Positions 15,788 through 24,604 are shown, numbered from the stretch's first letter. The stretch is DNA of 64,000 bases from Myxococcaceae bacterium (GCA_017881265.1 JADGRA010000014.1:1-64000), one strand, 5' to 3'. Notes: a model not told the origin generated them from the sequence alone. Numbers and translations are program-made.

Positions 15788-15922
15788 CTATGAGCCCTGC
15801 GGTGGCAACCAAGTGACACAAAACTCCGGCCCACTGGCCCTGAGCTCCTGCGCGGACCATCCTCTCAGAATATCGGCTCGCAAAATGCAAGTGCGGGTGG
15901 CTAACATCTTGCGAGGTGCGCC

Positions 15923-16171
15923 ATGAGCCTAACTGACGCGGTGCAGCGAGCTGCCTTTTCCCCGGAACACCTCGAGGACCTTGATGCTTCCCCCGGCTTT
16001 ATCGCCTCGGGGATGGGGGAAGACGGGCAGACCTGCCGACGCTGTGAAGGAAAAGGCTGGTTTCAGTGGCATGGCGTGGCGCGATGGTGCCACCCGTCAT
16101 GCATTGCGCCGCACGTCGATGTCGACCTCCTCTGTACCCTTGAGGCGCGGAGCCAAATTCTGGGGCTTTAA
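15923..16171 (+). CDS. Small Cys-rich hypothetical protein
   Basis: This 82-residue frame starts at ATG 15923. The central part, CRRCEGKGWFQWHGVARWCH, followed by PSC gives two Cys pairs with a His and could bind zinc. The rest is acidic and helical. The ribosome-binding region is weak (GAGGTGCGCC). The composition fits coding, but I cannot place it in a family and the call is moderate. Confidence 0.4.
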   Translation: MSLTDAVQRAAFSPEHLEDLDASPGFIASGMGEDGQTCRRCEGKGWFQWHGVARWCHPSCIAPHVDVDLLCTLEARSQILGL

Positions 16172-16295
16172 GGCTCCCCCTGTCGGAGCGAGTCCTTTGG
16201 CACGGTCCACCTAGCGAGCATCCGGGGTCCCGTCGCTTCAACCGCTCCGATTTGCGGTTTGGTTCATCGCGTTCCGTAGCGCCTCCTCGGGCCGG

Positions 16296-16817
16296 TCACC
16301 GTCTGGCCTCCGCGCTGAGCGGTCGGAAGCGACTGTGCGGTGCGCGGACGCCAGTACCCCAGTCGTAGACGACCACCGTTCCAGCCAGAAGGTCGTGCAG
16401 GGCCCGCCGGCGCTCGGTCACCAGGACCATCAGGAAGCCAATCCCAAGCGTCGACGCGCTCAGAACGAGTCCAATGAACCGCTTCAGCGCAACCAACAGG
16501 CCCACTTTTCCACCGTCGGCCCGGAGAACCCGCAGACCCAGGAGCGCCATGCCTGGCGTCTGCCCGGTGATGGTCCAGAAGCCGACGCGGTACAGCGGCG
16601 AGAACACGAGCCCGACCACCGGGGCCACGTACGGAATGAACTGGCAGAGGTGACGGCGCAACTGCCACCACGCTTGCGCCGGTGGGCAACGTTGAGGGTC
16701 GAGCAGCACGAGCTGCTGCGCCAGCCAGCTCGTGCCAGCTACCAGGACCGCCAGCAGCACGAGGTCCAGCACGAGCGCCGCTCCACGACTCGCCAGACCG
16801 GCGTATCGGCGCGTCAT
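16296..16817 (-). CDS. RDD-family membrane protein
   Basis: This 173-residue protein starts at ATG 16817, overlapping the upstream stop as ATGA. The RDD signature is present: RRYAGLASRGAALVLDLVLL (Arg and Asp), then a second helix, the conserved GQTPGMALLGLRVLR, and RRRALHDLLAGTVVVY. RDD proteins are inner-membrane proteins, proposed in some cases to be ion exchangers; the role here is open. It is coupled to the helical protein encoded just upstream, a pairing I have seen described in several bacteria. Confidence 0.85.
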   Translation of the reverse strand: MTRRYAGLASRGAALVLDLVLLAVLVAGTSWLAQQLVLLDPQRCPPAQAWWQLRRHLCQFIPYVAPVVGLVFSPLYRVGFWTITGQTPGMALLGLRVLRADGGKVGLLVALKRFIGLVLSASTLGIGFLMVLVTERRRALHDLLAGTVVVYDWGTGVRAPHSRFRPLSAEARR

Positions 16818-17305
16818 GATCTCCTCAGCACACGACGAACCCAAAACTCGACCGCGTCATCGGCATCGAGCGCAGCGGCACGCACTCGCTCCTGGAAGTC
16901 GCGCGCCATCCCGCGGCTCTGGTCCTGGATGAGCTGCTGGACCGGCTCCGGATGTTCAGTGAGGTACTCCAGGTAGGCGCCAGCCTGTTCGCGCACCAGC
17001 TGGCGGAGGGCCTCGCTTTTCTCCAGCGCCTGCAGCACTCGCCCGACCTGTCGGTCCACCAGGGCGTCGATAGCCGGGCTGCCCTCGAGCCGTGTCAGCA
17101 GCCGGACCACCAGTTGCTCCAGCGCCGGGCTCTCCATGAGCGCCTGAAGCACGCGCTCGATAAGCGCCCCGGCGAGCCGCGTGTCGACCAGACGCGTCAC
17201 TAGGGCATCTGCCACCTGGCCGGCAAGTCCGGAGCGCTGCCCGCCGGGGGGCTCGCCGTCGCTTGGATCCGCTTCCGGGGAACGCACGCGGGAGAACGGT
17301 AGCAC
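16814..17305 (-). CDS. Helical repeat protein paired with RDD protein
   Basis: This is a 163-residue soluble protein made almost wholly of amphipathic helices. It has a repeating pattern of Leu/Val-rich segments ending in Pro-Ala or Glu (ESPALEQLVVRLLTRLEGSP, then VDRQVGRVLQALEKSEALRQ). The first 25 residues are Pro/Gly rich. The RDD gene starts inside its stop. I see no known domain. The repeats and coupling suggest that it binds or regulates the RDD membrane partner. Confidence 0.7.
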   Translation of the reverse strand: MLPFSRVRSPEADPSDGEPPGGQRSGLAGQVADALVTRLVDTRLAGALIERVLQALMESPALEQLVVRLLTRLEGSPAIDALVDRQVGRVLQALEKSEALRQLVREQAGAYLEYLTEHPEPVQQLIQDQSRGMARDFQERVRAAALDADDAVEFWVRRVLRRS

Positions 17306-17599
17306 CGGTGGCGCTCACCGAGCTTCCCTGATCACAGCAGTCGCCGAGACGGCCCTTTTGCAGTGCCTGCCTCGGCTGATCCGGCCCAAGGTCGACTCCG
17401 CGAACGTACCTGCCGGCGGCCGAACGTCGCGGAAACCGTCTAGATTTCGATCAAGTGGCGAGGCTAGAGGCCTGGGCAGCGGCCATAGAGAAGAAGTGAC
17501 ACAGCGCGACTACCCCGTACCGTTTCGTTCCAAGCCCTTTTTCGACCGACCTCACATGCTCAACGTTTGGTATCCACCACAACATCGAGCCGGATGCGA

Positions 17600-17746
17600 T
17601 TACGCCCGCGAAAAGATTTTGTAGAACGTGAAGAAGAGGACGATGAGGATGGCCCACAGCGCGAGGGTTGTGTAGCTCGACCGGGTGCCCCTCGTTCCAC
17701 GAAAGTGTTTCTCGATTGGGAACGGCCAAACCCCGGCGCACCCAAC
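17600..17746 (-). pseudogene. C-terminal fragment of a membrane protein
   Basis: A minus-strand frame without a start codon reads GVWPFPIEKHFRGTRGTRSS followed by TTLALWAILIVLFFTFYKIF and a stop at 17600. The well-formed hydrophobic helix and the charged preceding loop look like the end of a real membrane protein. The frame is closed by TGA at about 17747, so the N-terminal part is lost or out of frame. The remainder of the 17306-17924 interval contains nothing that I can call. Confidence 0.3.
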
Positions 17747-17924
17747 TCACGTTCAGCTTCGCACACGACGTCATCCAAAGTAAGCAGTGCGCCGGGAGGC
17801 TCAGCTAGAAATTCGGTCGCTCGGTACTTCTCATGCCTTCCGATCCGGCTGTAACTGGTCCGCGAGTCGGTTGCTGGCGAGAGATGGACCTCGCGTCTCG
17901 CTCGACGTTCGCGGAGGAGAACAA

Positions 17925-19346
17925 GTGCGAAGGCCGCTCGCAGTCCTTGGCTCGGTGGTCGCTCTTTCTGCCTGGCTCGATTTCAGCCGTCTTCAGGAGT
18001 TGCACCACGCCGATAGTCTGGTGCCGGTGCTTGCCGGCCTAACGTCGTGGACCCCGTTTTACTGGGGCCAAGACCGCTATGGCATGCTCATTCCGCTGCT
18101 CGCGCTTCCGGTCCGAGACCCGGCCTGGCACCTCTTACTCCAGGGGTTTCTAACGATGGCGCTCTCGACCTGGGGACTCGTCTTGCTTGTGCGTGTTCTG
18201 CTGCCGCGCGGCCTGCCCTGGACTCCTGCTGCGGCGCTCGTCCTTATCCTGCTGCTGCTTCTCCCCCCGGCTGAGGAAGTGCGCTTCAACATCCTGTGGG
18301 TGCAGCCCTATCTTCTGTCCTTTGGCCTCGCTCTGTCTGCCGTGGCCCTCGTTCACTGCGGGGGGGGGCCGGCGCGACTGATGGGGGCGGCGGTCCTCTT
18401 CCTCGTCGCAGCCTGGGTCAACGTCAGTGTGGCGATGGTGGTGGCGCCGCTGGTTCTCTGGAGGGCGCTCTTGACGGATTCCCAGCGCCTCGGTCTCGGG
18501 CGCCTGCGCTTTGCGCTCACGTGTCTTTGTCTTCTTGCTTTCGCTACCTACGCGTCGGTCCGCCTTTCCTGGGCCGTCACCTTGCCGCACACGCCCACCG
18601 AACTCGTGCCGCTCGCAGCGTGGTCCGCCGCGGCCGGCGCTCTGCTTCGGGAGGCCAGCGGCTACGGGAAGGTTCGTGCTTGGGTCGGCGTCGCTCTCGG
18701 GCTGGGCGCACTCGGGCTTCTGGCTCTCTGCGTTTCGAGGGTCCGGCGCGATGCCCAGCCTGTAATTATGGCGGCCTGCGGGCTCGTTCTCACGGCCGCT
18801 GTCTCTTTCGCAGTGGCTGCCTCGTCGCGTTGGGTCGCGCACAATCAGTACTCCGTGCGCTACCTCATTCCAACCTTGGTGCTCCTCGAGGCGGCCTGCT
18901 GCCTCTTGGCGACGCTTCCGGCTCTCGCCCTGCACACAGACCAACGACCAGCCCTCAGTTGGGCCAGCTTGGGCGCAGTCGCCATCGCGCTGCTTGTAGC
19001 AGTGGGCCCGCCAAGTCATGCAGCCGTGCTGCGTGCTTTCGAGTCTCGGTGGGGAAACCAAGCCCGAGACGTGATCGCCGCGCGGGCAACGCACGTCACC
19101 GGCGACTACTGGAAGGTGTGGCCCACCGTGTTCTACGCGAGTTGCCTGTTGGGTACGCCGGGGCGCCGGGACTGGCCGTACGGCATCACCGACCGGAGCA
19201 TCGCTACACTCCCGCAGTCGCTTGCAGTTCCTCAGCCGCGGGTGGCAGTCCTTGACGGCGTTGGCATGTGGCTCCGTTTGCTCGGACCGCGGCGCTGGTC
19301 TTTGGCCGAACGTCGCTCCTCCTGTGTGGTCCTAACCGCTCCCTGA
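17925..19346 (+). CDS. Polytopic membrane protein, GT-C-like, hypothetical
   Basis: This 473-residue protein starts at GTG 17925, chosen because GGAGGAG lies 7 bp upstream and a membrane helix follows at once. About ten to twelve helices are present. The first periplasmic loop reads LHHADSLVPVLAGLTSWTPF and YWGQDRYGMLIPLLALP, with acidic residues placed as in GT-C glycosyltransferases. The C-terminal 100 residues form a soluble domain. GT-C enzymes use polyprenyl-linked sugars at the periplasmic face; transfer activity here is an inference from topology. The next gene is of a similar class, and the two may work together. Confidence 0.65.
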   Translation: MRRPLAVLGSVVALSAWLDFSRLQELHHADSLVPVLAGLTSWTPFYWGQDRYGMLIPLLALPVRDPAWHLLLQGFLTMALSTWGLVLLVRVLLPRGLPWTPAAALVLILLLLLPPAEEVRFNILWVQPYLLSFGLALSAVALVHCGGGPARLMGAAVLFLVAAWVNVSVAMVVAPLVLWRALLTDSQRLGLGRLRFALTCLCLLAFATYASVRLSWAVTLPHTPTELVPLAAWSAAAGALLREASGYGKVRAWVGVALGLGALGLLALCVSRVRRDAQPVIMAACGLVLTAAVSFAVAASSRWVAHNQYSVRYLIPTLVLLEAACCLLATLPALALHTDQRPALSWASLGAVAIALLVAVGPPSHAAVLRAFESRWGNQARDVIAARATHVTGDYWKVWPTVFYASCLLGTPGRRDWPYGITDRSIATLPQSLAVPQPRVAVLDGVGMWLRLLGPRRWSLAERRSSCVVLTAP

Positions 19347-19505
19347 GCCGAAGGGTGTGCCGCACTGCGCGCCGAGGCCCAACGAGCTCCGACGGCGCCG
19401 CCAGCCCCCGGTCGCTCCGACGGAGCTCGGCAGTGAGCGTCGCGGGAAAGGGTCTTTGAATCTCGCAAGTAAAGAGCGCGCGCGCACACCAAGAAGACAG
19501 ACACG

Positions 19506-21092
19506 GTGTGGAGGAATGCCGTCGCTTTGACCTTGTGGTCCCAAGGGCTGGCGAATGAGACTCCGTCGCAGTTGAAGACGGTGGACCTCCAGCTGTTGAC
19601 GGTGCGTGACCCCCAATGGGGTGCGCCACTTTGGTTGCGCGGTCTCCTTGTTGCTGCTGCGCTCGTTGTCGTCGGTTTGAGGTTCGCCGACCGAGACCTC
19701 GTTCCCTACATCCTGGACGAACCCCATTTCCAGGACGTGGCCGAGGCCCATGTACGCGCTGGTACGTGGGCCACCATCAGTCCGTTGACCGGCAACCTCG
19801 GCATCGCGTACGGGCCGGCCCCGGTGTGGTTTTACACGGCGGTGCACCATTTGGTGGGTCCGAGGCCTGAGCGCAGCGTCCTCGCTGTGACGCTTTTCCT
19901 TTCGTTCACCGAGCTACTCCTGGCCGCGGCCCTGGCACGGTCGCTGCGCGGCGGGTGGCTGCTTTTCGCCACCCTTAGCGTCCTGCTCTCGGCCTCCCCT
20001 TTCCTCTTCTTCTGGTCTCGGGTGGCCTGGGAAGTGTTCTCTGGTTACATCGCCCTTGCGGTCGCTCTTCTGGCGAACGACCGCGCCCTCCGCGTACCGC
20101 GCGGGGCGCTCGTTGGCGTCTGTTTGGGTCTCGGCCTCACCAGCCACCCGATGACCGTGCCGGTCGTGCTTGCAACTCTTGCCGTCCTCGGCTGGAGCGC
20201 CGCACGTCGTCGCACGGGCACCGCGGGACTCGTGGCGCTTCTGGCCGCGCTCCTCCTGGTGAATGTCCCCTACCTGTGGGCGCTCCACGAGACACGACGT
20301 GCGCCACTTTCTGTCGGGCCAGGCCTCGCGACCCGTTTTCTTGGCGTACCGGCTCGCCTCGGGACGGAACTGCTCGAGCCGGCGCGTGTGCTGACGACCA
20401 CTGGTGTTGACTACTTCTTCGATAACGCCTGGCCAGCCTTCCACACTTGGTTGGGGCCCTTCGGGGGTTCGCTTGCACTCGCGCCAGTCATTGCGGTCGC
20501 CCTGGCGCTCCTCGGCGCCTTGGGGCTTCTTTGGGCCGCTCGCTTCGGGACTCCGGGCGCACGGCGCGTGGCAAGCATTGGACTTTTGGCGTGGGCTGGC
20601 CTCGCGGTGCTGCTCTCCGCTCTGGGACTCCCAGTCCATCCCCACTACCAGCTTGCCGCTTGTTGGGTTGTGCCAACTGGCATCGGAGCTCTGGCAATGG
20701 CCCTGCTCCCCTGGTACCCGCGTGTAGCGCGAGGCCTGCTCACTTGTGTGTGGGTGCTCGCCTTAGACCAAGTAGCTTTCACGCAGGCATGGATGCATTG
20801 GGTGCGGGAGCGCGGCGGAACTGCCGGCGTCCACTATTCCGTGCCCTTGTCCGCACAGCGCGCCTTTCTCCACTCGGCCTGCTCTACTGACCGGCCCCAG
20901 GTGGCGCTCGCGAACCGTACCTATCTCTTCCCTGACAGCTTGCTCAGCCTCGCCCAGACGGAGCCCGCCTGCGCCGGCAAGCGCATCGGCGTATGCATGG
21001 GGGATTGTCCAACCTTGGATGCTGAGTGGCGTGTGGTGTCCCTGCACTACGCCGCTCCTCCCGGCGGGCGGCTAGCGCCGCCCATCCGATGA
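19506..21092 (+). CDS. Polytopic GT-C-type glycosyltransferase (ArnT/PMT-like)
   Basis: This is a 528-residue protein if started at GTG 19506; a later start, such as GTG 19581, is possible because the first 40 residues are not clearly part of the fold. The first membrane helix is followed by DRDLVPYILDEPHFQDVAEA, where the Asp-Glu pair matches the DE motif of GT-C glycosyltransferases. YGPAPVWFYTAVHHLVG and about ten further helices follow. A soluble periplasmic tail contains four Cys. The family transfers sugars from lipid carriers to lipid A, proteins or glycans. The acceptor is unknown. Confidence 0.7.
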   Translation: MWRNAVALTLWSQGLANETPSQLKTVDLQLLTVRDPQWGAPLWLRGLLVAAALVVVGLRFADRDLVPYILDEPHFQDVAEAHVRAGTWATISPLTGNLGIAYGPAPVWFYTAVHHLVGPRPERSVLAVTLFLSFTELLLAAALARSLRGGWLLFATLSVLLSASPFLFFWSRVAWEVFSGYIALAVALLANDRALRVPRGALVGVCLGLGLTSHPMTVPVVLATLAVLGWSAARRRTGTAGLVALLAALLLVNVPYLWALHETRRAPLSVGPGLATRFLGVPARLGTELLEPARVLTTTGVDYFFDNAWPAFHTWLGPFGGSLALAPVIAVALALLGALGLLWAARFGTPGARRVASIGLLAWAGLAVLLSALGLPVHPHYQLAACWVVPTGIGALAMALLPWYPRVARGLLTCVWVLALDQVAFTQAWMHWVRERGGTAGVHYSVPLSAQRAFLHSACSTDRPQVALANRTYLFPDSLLSLAQTEPACAGKRIGVCMGDCPTLDAEWRVVSLHYAAPPGGRLAPPIR

Positions 21093-21241
21093 CGGAGCAA
21101 GTCCTCGCCGTTCCCAGGTGGGAGGGCCCACCTTAAGAAGAGACGGCCCTGGCGCCCGCAATGCCAGCGCCAGGCTACTTGCACTTGACTTGAACGCCTG
21201 TGTCTCCGCACCGAACTTCGCCGGTCCATGCCTTGCCTGCA

Positions 21242-21412
21242 TTAGAACAAGTTGCGCGGGCAAAGAAGTCCAGAACTTCCTCCTGTGCTCTTCCCATCGA
21301 GGTCCTTGCAGTTCCGAGGTGCTCCAAAGGCGGCCAAATCCACCCAGCTTCCTCCAGAACATCCCACCGCTAACAGGGCGACTGCAGCCAAGAGTTTCAT
21401 CGCGGTCTTCAT
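21242..21412 (-). CDS. Short Cys-rich lipoprotein
   Basis: This frame of 56 residues starts at ATG 21412 behind an excellent Shine-Dalgarno (GGAGGGAACTTG). A lipoprotein signal (MKTAMKLLAAVALLAVGC) is followed by a small domain with two further Cys (APRNCKDLDGKS and GLLCPRNLF). It stops at TAA 21244-21242. Directly beyond the stop, another frame continues as NAGKAWTGEVRCGDTGVQVK and ends at 21175 with two more Cys. The gene may therefore be frameshifted and once encoded a protein of about 79 residues. It faces the GT-C-like gene convergently. Confidence 0.5.
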   Translation of the reverse strand: MKTAMKLLAAVALLAVGCSGGSWVDLAAFGAPRNCKDLDGKSTGGSSGLLCPRNLF

Positions 21413-22083
21413 CAAGTTCCCTCCAACGCCGCAATGAAACGCGCTGCACTAGCGAGCGCTTAGCGAGGTGGGAAACATACTGGCCAAACCGGTCGGCCGA
21501 AACGGACGGGCTGTAAACGCCAGGCTCCTGGGGGACGCTGGCTCAGAAGTCTTGGCCCCGGTTCTCCGTCGAGCTGAGTCGACGGGCAAGCACGCGGCTC
21601 GCACTCCATAGACACCGGTATCCCGTCGAGGGACCGGCGCAGGTCGACCCCGTGCGCGGACGTCGTCGCTTCCCGTCCCGACCAATTCGCGGAGGCCTTG
21701 GTGGGCAAGGGCCCAAATCGTGCTCGGCACCGAGTAGCTTGTCGTGGACGAATTCCTTCGGACGAGCAAAACCACTAACGCTCGAGTCGAAAAGCAGGCC
21801 CCTGGCCGTGAGCTCCTTGGCTAGCCTTGCGTCAGTCCGCTTCAAAGCGTTCGCCCGGGGGGGGGAAGGCCACGTCCGGCAAGGGCCTCGGAGTCTCGCG
21901 GGGCCATTCGGATGCGAACGGACTCAACCACGCGACAGTCAAAGGACCTCGACATGTCGTGCAAAAGTAACAGGGAACCAAGGGTGTAGAGAAAGGGAGG
22001 CCACCCTCATGCCATCACTGGGTCTCTCCTGACCGGGGCCTGAGCCGAAGTTTCTTAAGCTCGTTTTGTGCGACGATTGTGAA
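21413..22083. other. Non-coding stretch, no gene seen
   Basis: This is a 671-bp stretch with several GC-driven open frames, none convincing. It includes an eight-G homopolymer near 21860. The lipoprotein promoter must lie at its left end. Confidence 0.4.
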
Positions 22084-22899
22084 GTGCGTTTGTTGATGGT
22101 CGCGTTTTTGGCCTCGGCCGTCGGATGCGTGAAGCCGAATCCGGTGGAGATCGTCCAGCCGCTCGAGACCACGCTGGGCGCCGGCGTACCAGCGGCGTAT
22201 TTCGCTGCAGTCTCGATGGCAGCGCTGAATGGTCGCCCGTCTCCGTGCGCGAGGGTGGTCACGCCGGCCGGCTCGGGGGGACTCGTTCGCGTCGACGTCA
22301 GCCTCGGCCCCCCCTGTCCGCCCATGCTCGGCGCCGAAGGGAGTGGCACGGCGGTCGTCACCGGCACCTGGACTCCCCAGCTAGCGACCTTCGTCATGGA
22401 CTTTACGGGTCTTTCGTACGGCGCTCGCCAGATGCTCGTGGTTGGGATCGCGTCGATGACAGTCGCGCCCGTGAACAGCACTCACCTGGCTATCGCTTAC
22501 GGTGAAGAGGACATCTTGGTGGGGAACGGCAACACCGGGGGCGCCGGCGTCAAGCAAGTCGCATGGGTGGTAGACGTTGACACTGCAGGCACGGATGACC
22601 CGGCCGACGATTCGATCGCGATTTCCGGCGGCGATCAGACCCTCTTCGCGACCGGCGCCACCACGCCGGCAGCCGACGTGACGCAGGTTGCCATGGGCGA
22701 TGCCTTCTTCACGGCAGGGTGCCGCAAGAACCCCAGCTCGGGTGTCGCTGCGGTCCAGCGCGCCGGCACCAAGGGTGGCGGTTGGGTGCTCTTCAGTTTC
22801 CACGAAGCCTGCGACGGCACTGCGAATGTCGTTGCCGCGCTGGCGCCCTACCAATTGCTCATCACTGACTCGCTTCCGCTCGCATTCCTCCAGCCGTAG
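22084..22899 (+). CDS. Lipoprotein, hypothetical
   Basis: This protein has 271 residues from GTG 22084; the frame is open upstream to TTG 22066, and an internal ATG at 22096 is also possible. The N-terminus VRLLMVAFLASAVGC is a type II signal peptide with a lipobox. The mature part is beta-rich, with Asp/Gly-rich turns (VVDVDTAGTDDPADDSIAIS) that could bind calcium, and three internal Cys. The exported product would sit on the inner or outer membrane. No family was recognised. It converges on the sterol-type gene cluster. Confidence 0.65.
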   Translation: MRLLMVAFLASAVGCVKPNPVEIVQPLETTLGAGVPAAYFAAVSMAALNGRPSPCARVVTPAGSGGLVRVDVSLGPPCPPMLGAEGSGTAVVTGTWTPQLATFVMDFTGLSYGARQMLVVGIASMTVAPVNSTHLAIAYGEEDILVGNGNTGGAGVKQVAWVVDVDTAGTDDPADDSIAISGGDQTLFATGATTPAADVTQVAMGDAFFTAGCRKNPSSGVAAVQRAGTKGGGWVLFSFHEACDGTANVVAALAPYQLLITDSLPLAFLQP

Positions 22900-22969
22900 C
22901 GGGGCGCGCGCAAGCGCGATGGCTCCGCCTTAAAAGCGCGGGGCCTGAGTGGATAGCCAAACGGGGGCG

Positions 22970-23929
22970 CTAACTGCCACCACGCCGCTTGCGGTAATAC
23001 GCCGACATTCCCAGCATGTATTCGCGCACCACCGGCTGCGATAGCCGAGCGAAGGAGCGCTTCCACCCCAGGAGCGCTGCGACGTCGCGCACGATGTCCT
23101 CGAAGCTGTGGCGTTGGTACTGGAAAACTCGCTGGCTCTCCTCGGTGTCGAGCCAGTCGGTGCAATAGGGTGTGGTGCTAAAGGCAGACTCGGGCAGCGG
23201 CCCCCCCATCTCCATCGCCGCCATGAACTTGGCCAGGTAGTCGCCGTATTTCACCTGGCAGCGCGGGCCGCCCCCAACCAGCCACACCTTGCCCCACGTC
23301 TCCTCCATTGTGGCGCCCCTCGCGGTCACGAGGCCTGCGTCGTGAGGGTGGAGCGTCTCCATCCGCTGCGAGAGCGGAATCTCAAACATGATTGGCACCG
23401 GCTGGCGCAACGCGAGGGGGGGCACGTCGGCGTAACGAAAGATGGCCCAGCTGAGCCCGCTCTCGCGCACCAGCGCCTCACAAGCCAGCTTGTCCTCAGT
23501 GTAGGTGTCGGTCGCGCTGACCGAGTCGGTCACCTTGCGCGGCGGAGGCTGGTCGGCAGTGCGACCAAACACGTCGAGGGAAGAGGCGAACAGAAATTTT
23601 GCACCCGGCGCGTGGGCCTTGGCCGCCTCGAGCATATTGCGAGTGCCATCGACGTTCACCTTGCGCGCCTCGTCGGGTTTCTCGAGGCACGCCGGTGGAA
23701 TGATGTATGCCAGGTGCACGACTCGGTCGACGCCGCGCAGCGCTGGCGGCAGCGTCTCGGGCCGGGTGACGTCGCCGCGCACCACCTCGACCTTGCTCCC
23801 CCAGGCCTTGGTAAGCCTGGAGTCGGGCGCTCCGAAGCTGAGCGCGCGGACGCGATGGCCGAGCTTTAGCAGCGCATCGACGCTGTGGCTTCCGATGTTT
23901 CCAAATGCGCCGGTGACGAGGACGTTCAT
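22970..23929 (-). CDS. NAD-dependent epimerase/3-beta-HSD-like SDR
   Basis: This 319-residue extended SDR starts at ATG 23929, directly after the stop of the ERG2-like gene. The Rossmann motif is MNVLVTGAFGNIGSHSVDAL. The Asp motif reads VEVVRGDVTRPETL, the central strand DRVVHLAYIIPP, and the catalytic part has FASSLDV (Ser) and TYTEDK (YxxxK). The length and motifs fit the NAD-dependent epimerase/3-beta-hydroxysteroid dehydrogenase superfamily. Sugar epimerases and cinnamoyl-CoA reductases share this fold, so sequence alone cannot settle the substrate. Its position in a cluster with sterol isomerase-like and 5-alpha-reductase-like genes suggests oxidation or reduction of a steroid 3-hydroxyl. 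Confidence 0.8.
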   Translation of the reverse strand: MNVLVTGAFGNIGSHSVDALLKLGHRVRALSFGAPDSRLTKAWGSKVEVVRGDVTRPETLPPALRGVDRVVHLAYIIPPACLEKPDEARKVNVDGTRNMLEAAKAHAPGAKFLFASSLDVFGRTADQPPPRKVTDSVSATDTYTEDKLACEALVRESGLSWAIFRYADVPPLALRQPVPIMFEIPLSQRMETLHPHDAGLVTARGATMEETWGKVWLVGGGPRCQVKYGDYLAKFMAAMEMGGPLPESAFSTTPYCTDWLDTEESQRVFQYQRHSFEDIVRDVAALLGWKRSFARLSQPVVREYMLGMSAYYRKRRGGS

Positions 23930-24604
23930 TCAGCGGAAGAACTTGATGTTTTCCTTGGGAATCTCGGGGACCTCGGGCCGCGGGCGTAACCTTTCGGTCA
24001 GGGTTCGGGCGGCCGCGCTCACCAGCGAGAAGGGTTTCTTGAGCGGCGCGTAGCGACGGCCCAGGCTCTGGCACACAAGGTCTGTGTAGAGAGTGAGCGT
24101 CTGGGCAGCGGTAACCCAGTCCCAGCAGCTGAGCAGCTCGTCGGCGACACCGAACGGCAGGCTGTACGGAATCAGCCCACGCGCGTACTCGACCGCCCAT
24201 ACGCCGTCGGTGAAGTTCATCGCCCGGGCCTGGCCGGGGCCCACGTAGATGCGGTCCCCCGGCTTGTAGACGGTCTTCTCGAACTGACCTTCGCCGTAGT
24301 ACCAGGCCTCTCCGTCAAGCACCGTGTCCCAGAAGCCGGTGAGGTGGCGCCCGGAGTGCCCCTCCGAGCCGATGGGCGTTCCCCAAATCATGATGTATTC
24401 GTGAATCGAGGCGTAATAGAGCTTCATCTGAATCATCGCGCCGCCCGCGATGCTGTAGAGCCAGGGCTGACCGTGATCGAGAACGTCCGGGTACTCCTGG
24501 TCCATCGCAGAGGCGAACACGTCGAACATTTCGGGCTTGGTGTGCCCGAGGCTCTTCATCGCGCAGGCGTGGACTACGTCGGGGTCGAAGACGTACTGGG
24601 GCAT
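23930..24604 (-). CDS. ERG2/sigma-1 receptor-like sterol isomerase
   Basis: This 224-residue protein starts at ATG 24604. Residues 53-180 follow the ERG2/sigma-1 receptor family closely. SIHEYIMIWGTPIGSEGHSG corresponds to human [20 protein letters not shown], FWDTV to ISDTI, GDRIYVGPGQARAM to GETVVHGPGEATAV, and WAVEYARGLIPYSLPFGVAD to [20 protein letters not shown]. D93 and E139 occupy the places of sigma-1 Asp126 and Glu172, the ligand-binding acids. The eukaryotic N-terminal membrane anchor is missing. Yeast ERG2 moves the sterol double bond from C8 to C7; the same reaction is a natural proposal here. The next gene abuts it. Confidence 0.85.
   Translation of the reverse strand: MPQYVFDPDVVHACAMKSLGHTKPEMFDVFASAMDQEYPDVLDHGQPWLYSIAGGAMIQMKLYYASIHEYIMIWGTPIGSEGHSGRHLTGFWDTVLDGEAWYYGEGQFEKTVYKPGDRIYVGPGQARAMNFTDGVWAVEYARGLIPYSLPFGVADELLSCWDWVTAAQTLTLYTDLVCQSLGRRYAPLKKPFSLVSAAARTLTERLRPRPEVPEIPKENIKFFR

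Noticed and set aside
18150-19094. 314-codon antisense frame over the GT-C-like gene
   Set aside because: Its low-complexity Gln/Arg/Glu composition and lack of motifs mark it as a shadow of the membrane-protein gene.
21543-21845. 100-codon minus-strand frame beginning MKRTDARLAKELTARGLLFD
   Set aside because: The start looks plausible, but the rest is Pro/Arg-rich with no ribosome-binding site; too weak to list.
22970-23929. Sugar-nucleotide epimerase in a glycan pathway
   Set aside because: The fold would allow it, but the neighbours are sterol-type enzymes and no glycosyltransferase or sugar-nucleotide gene is adjacent; kept as a secondary possibility in the annotation.
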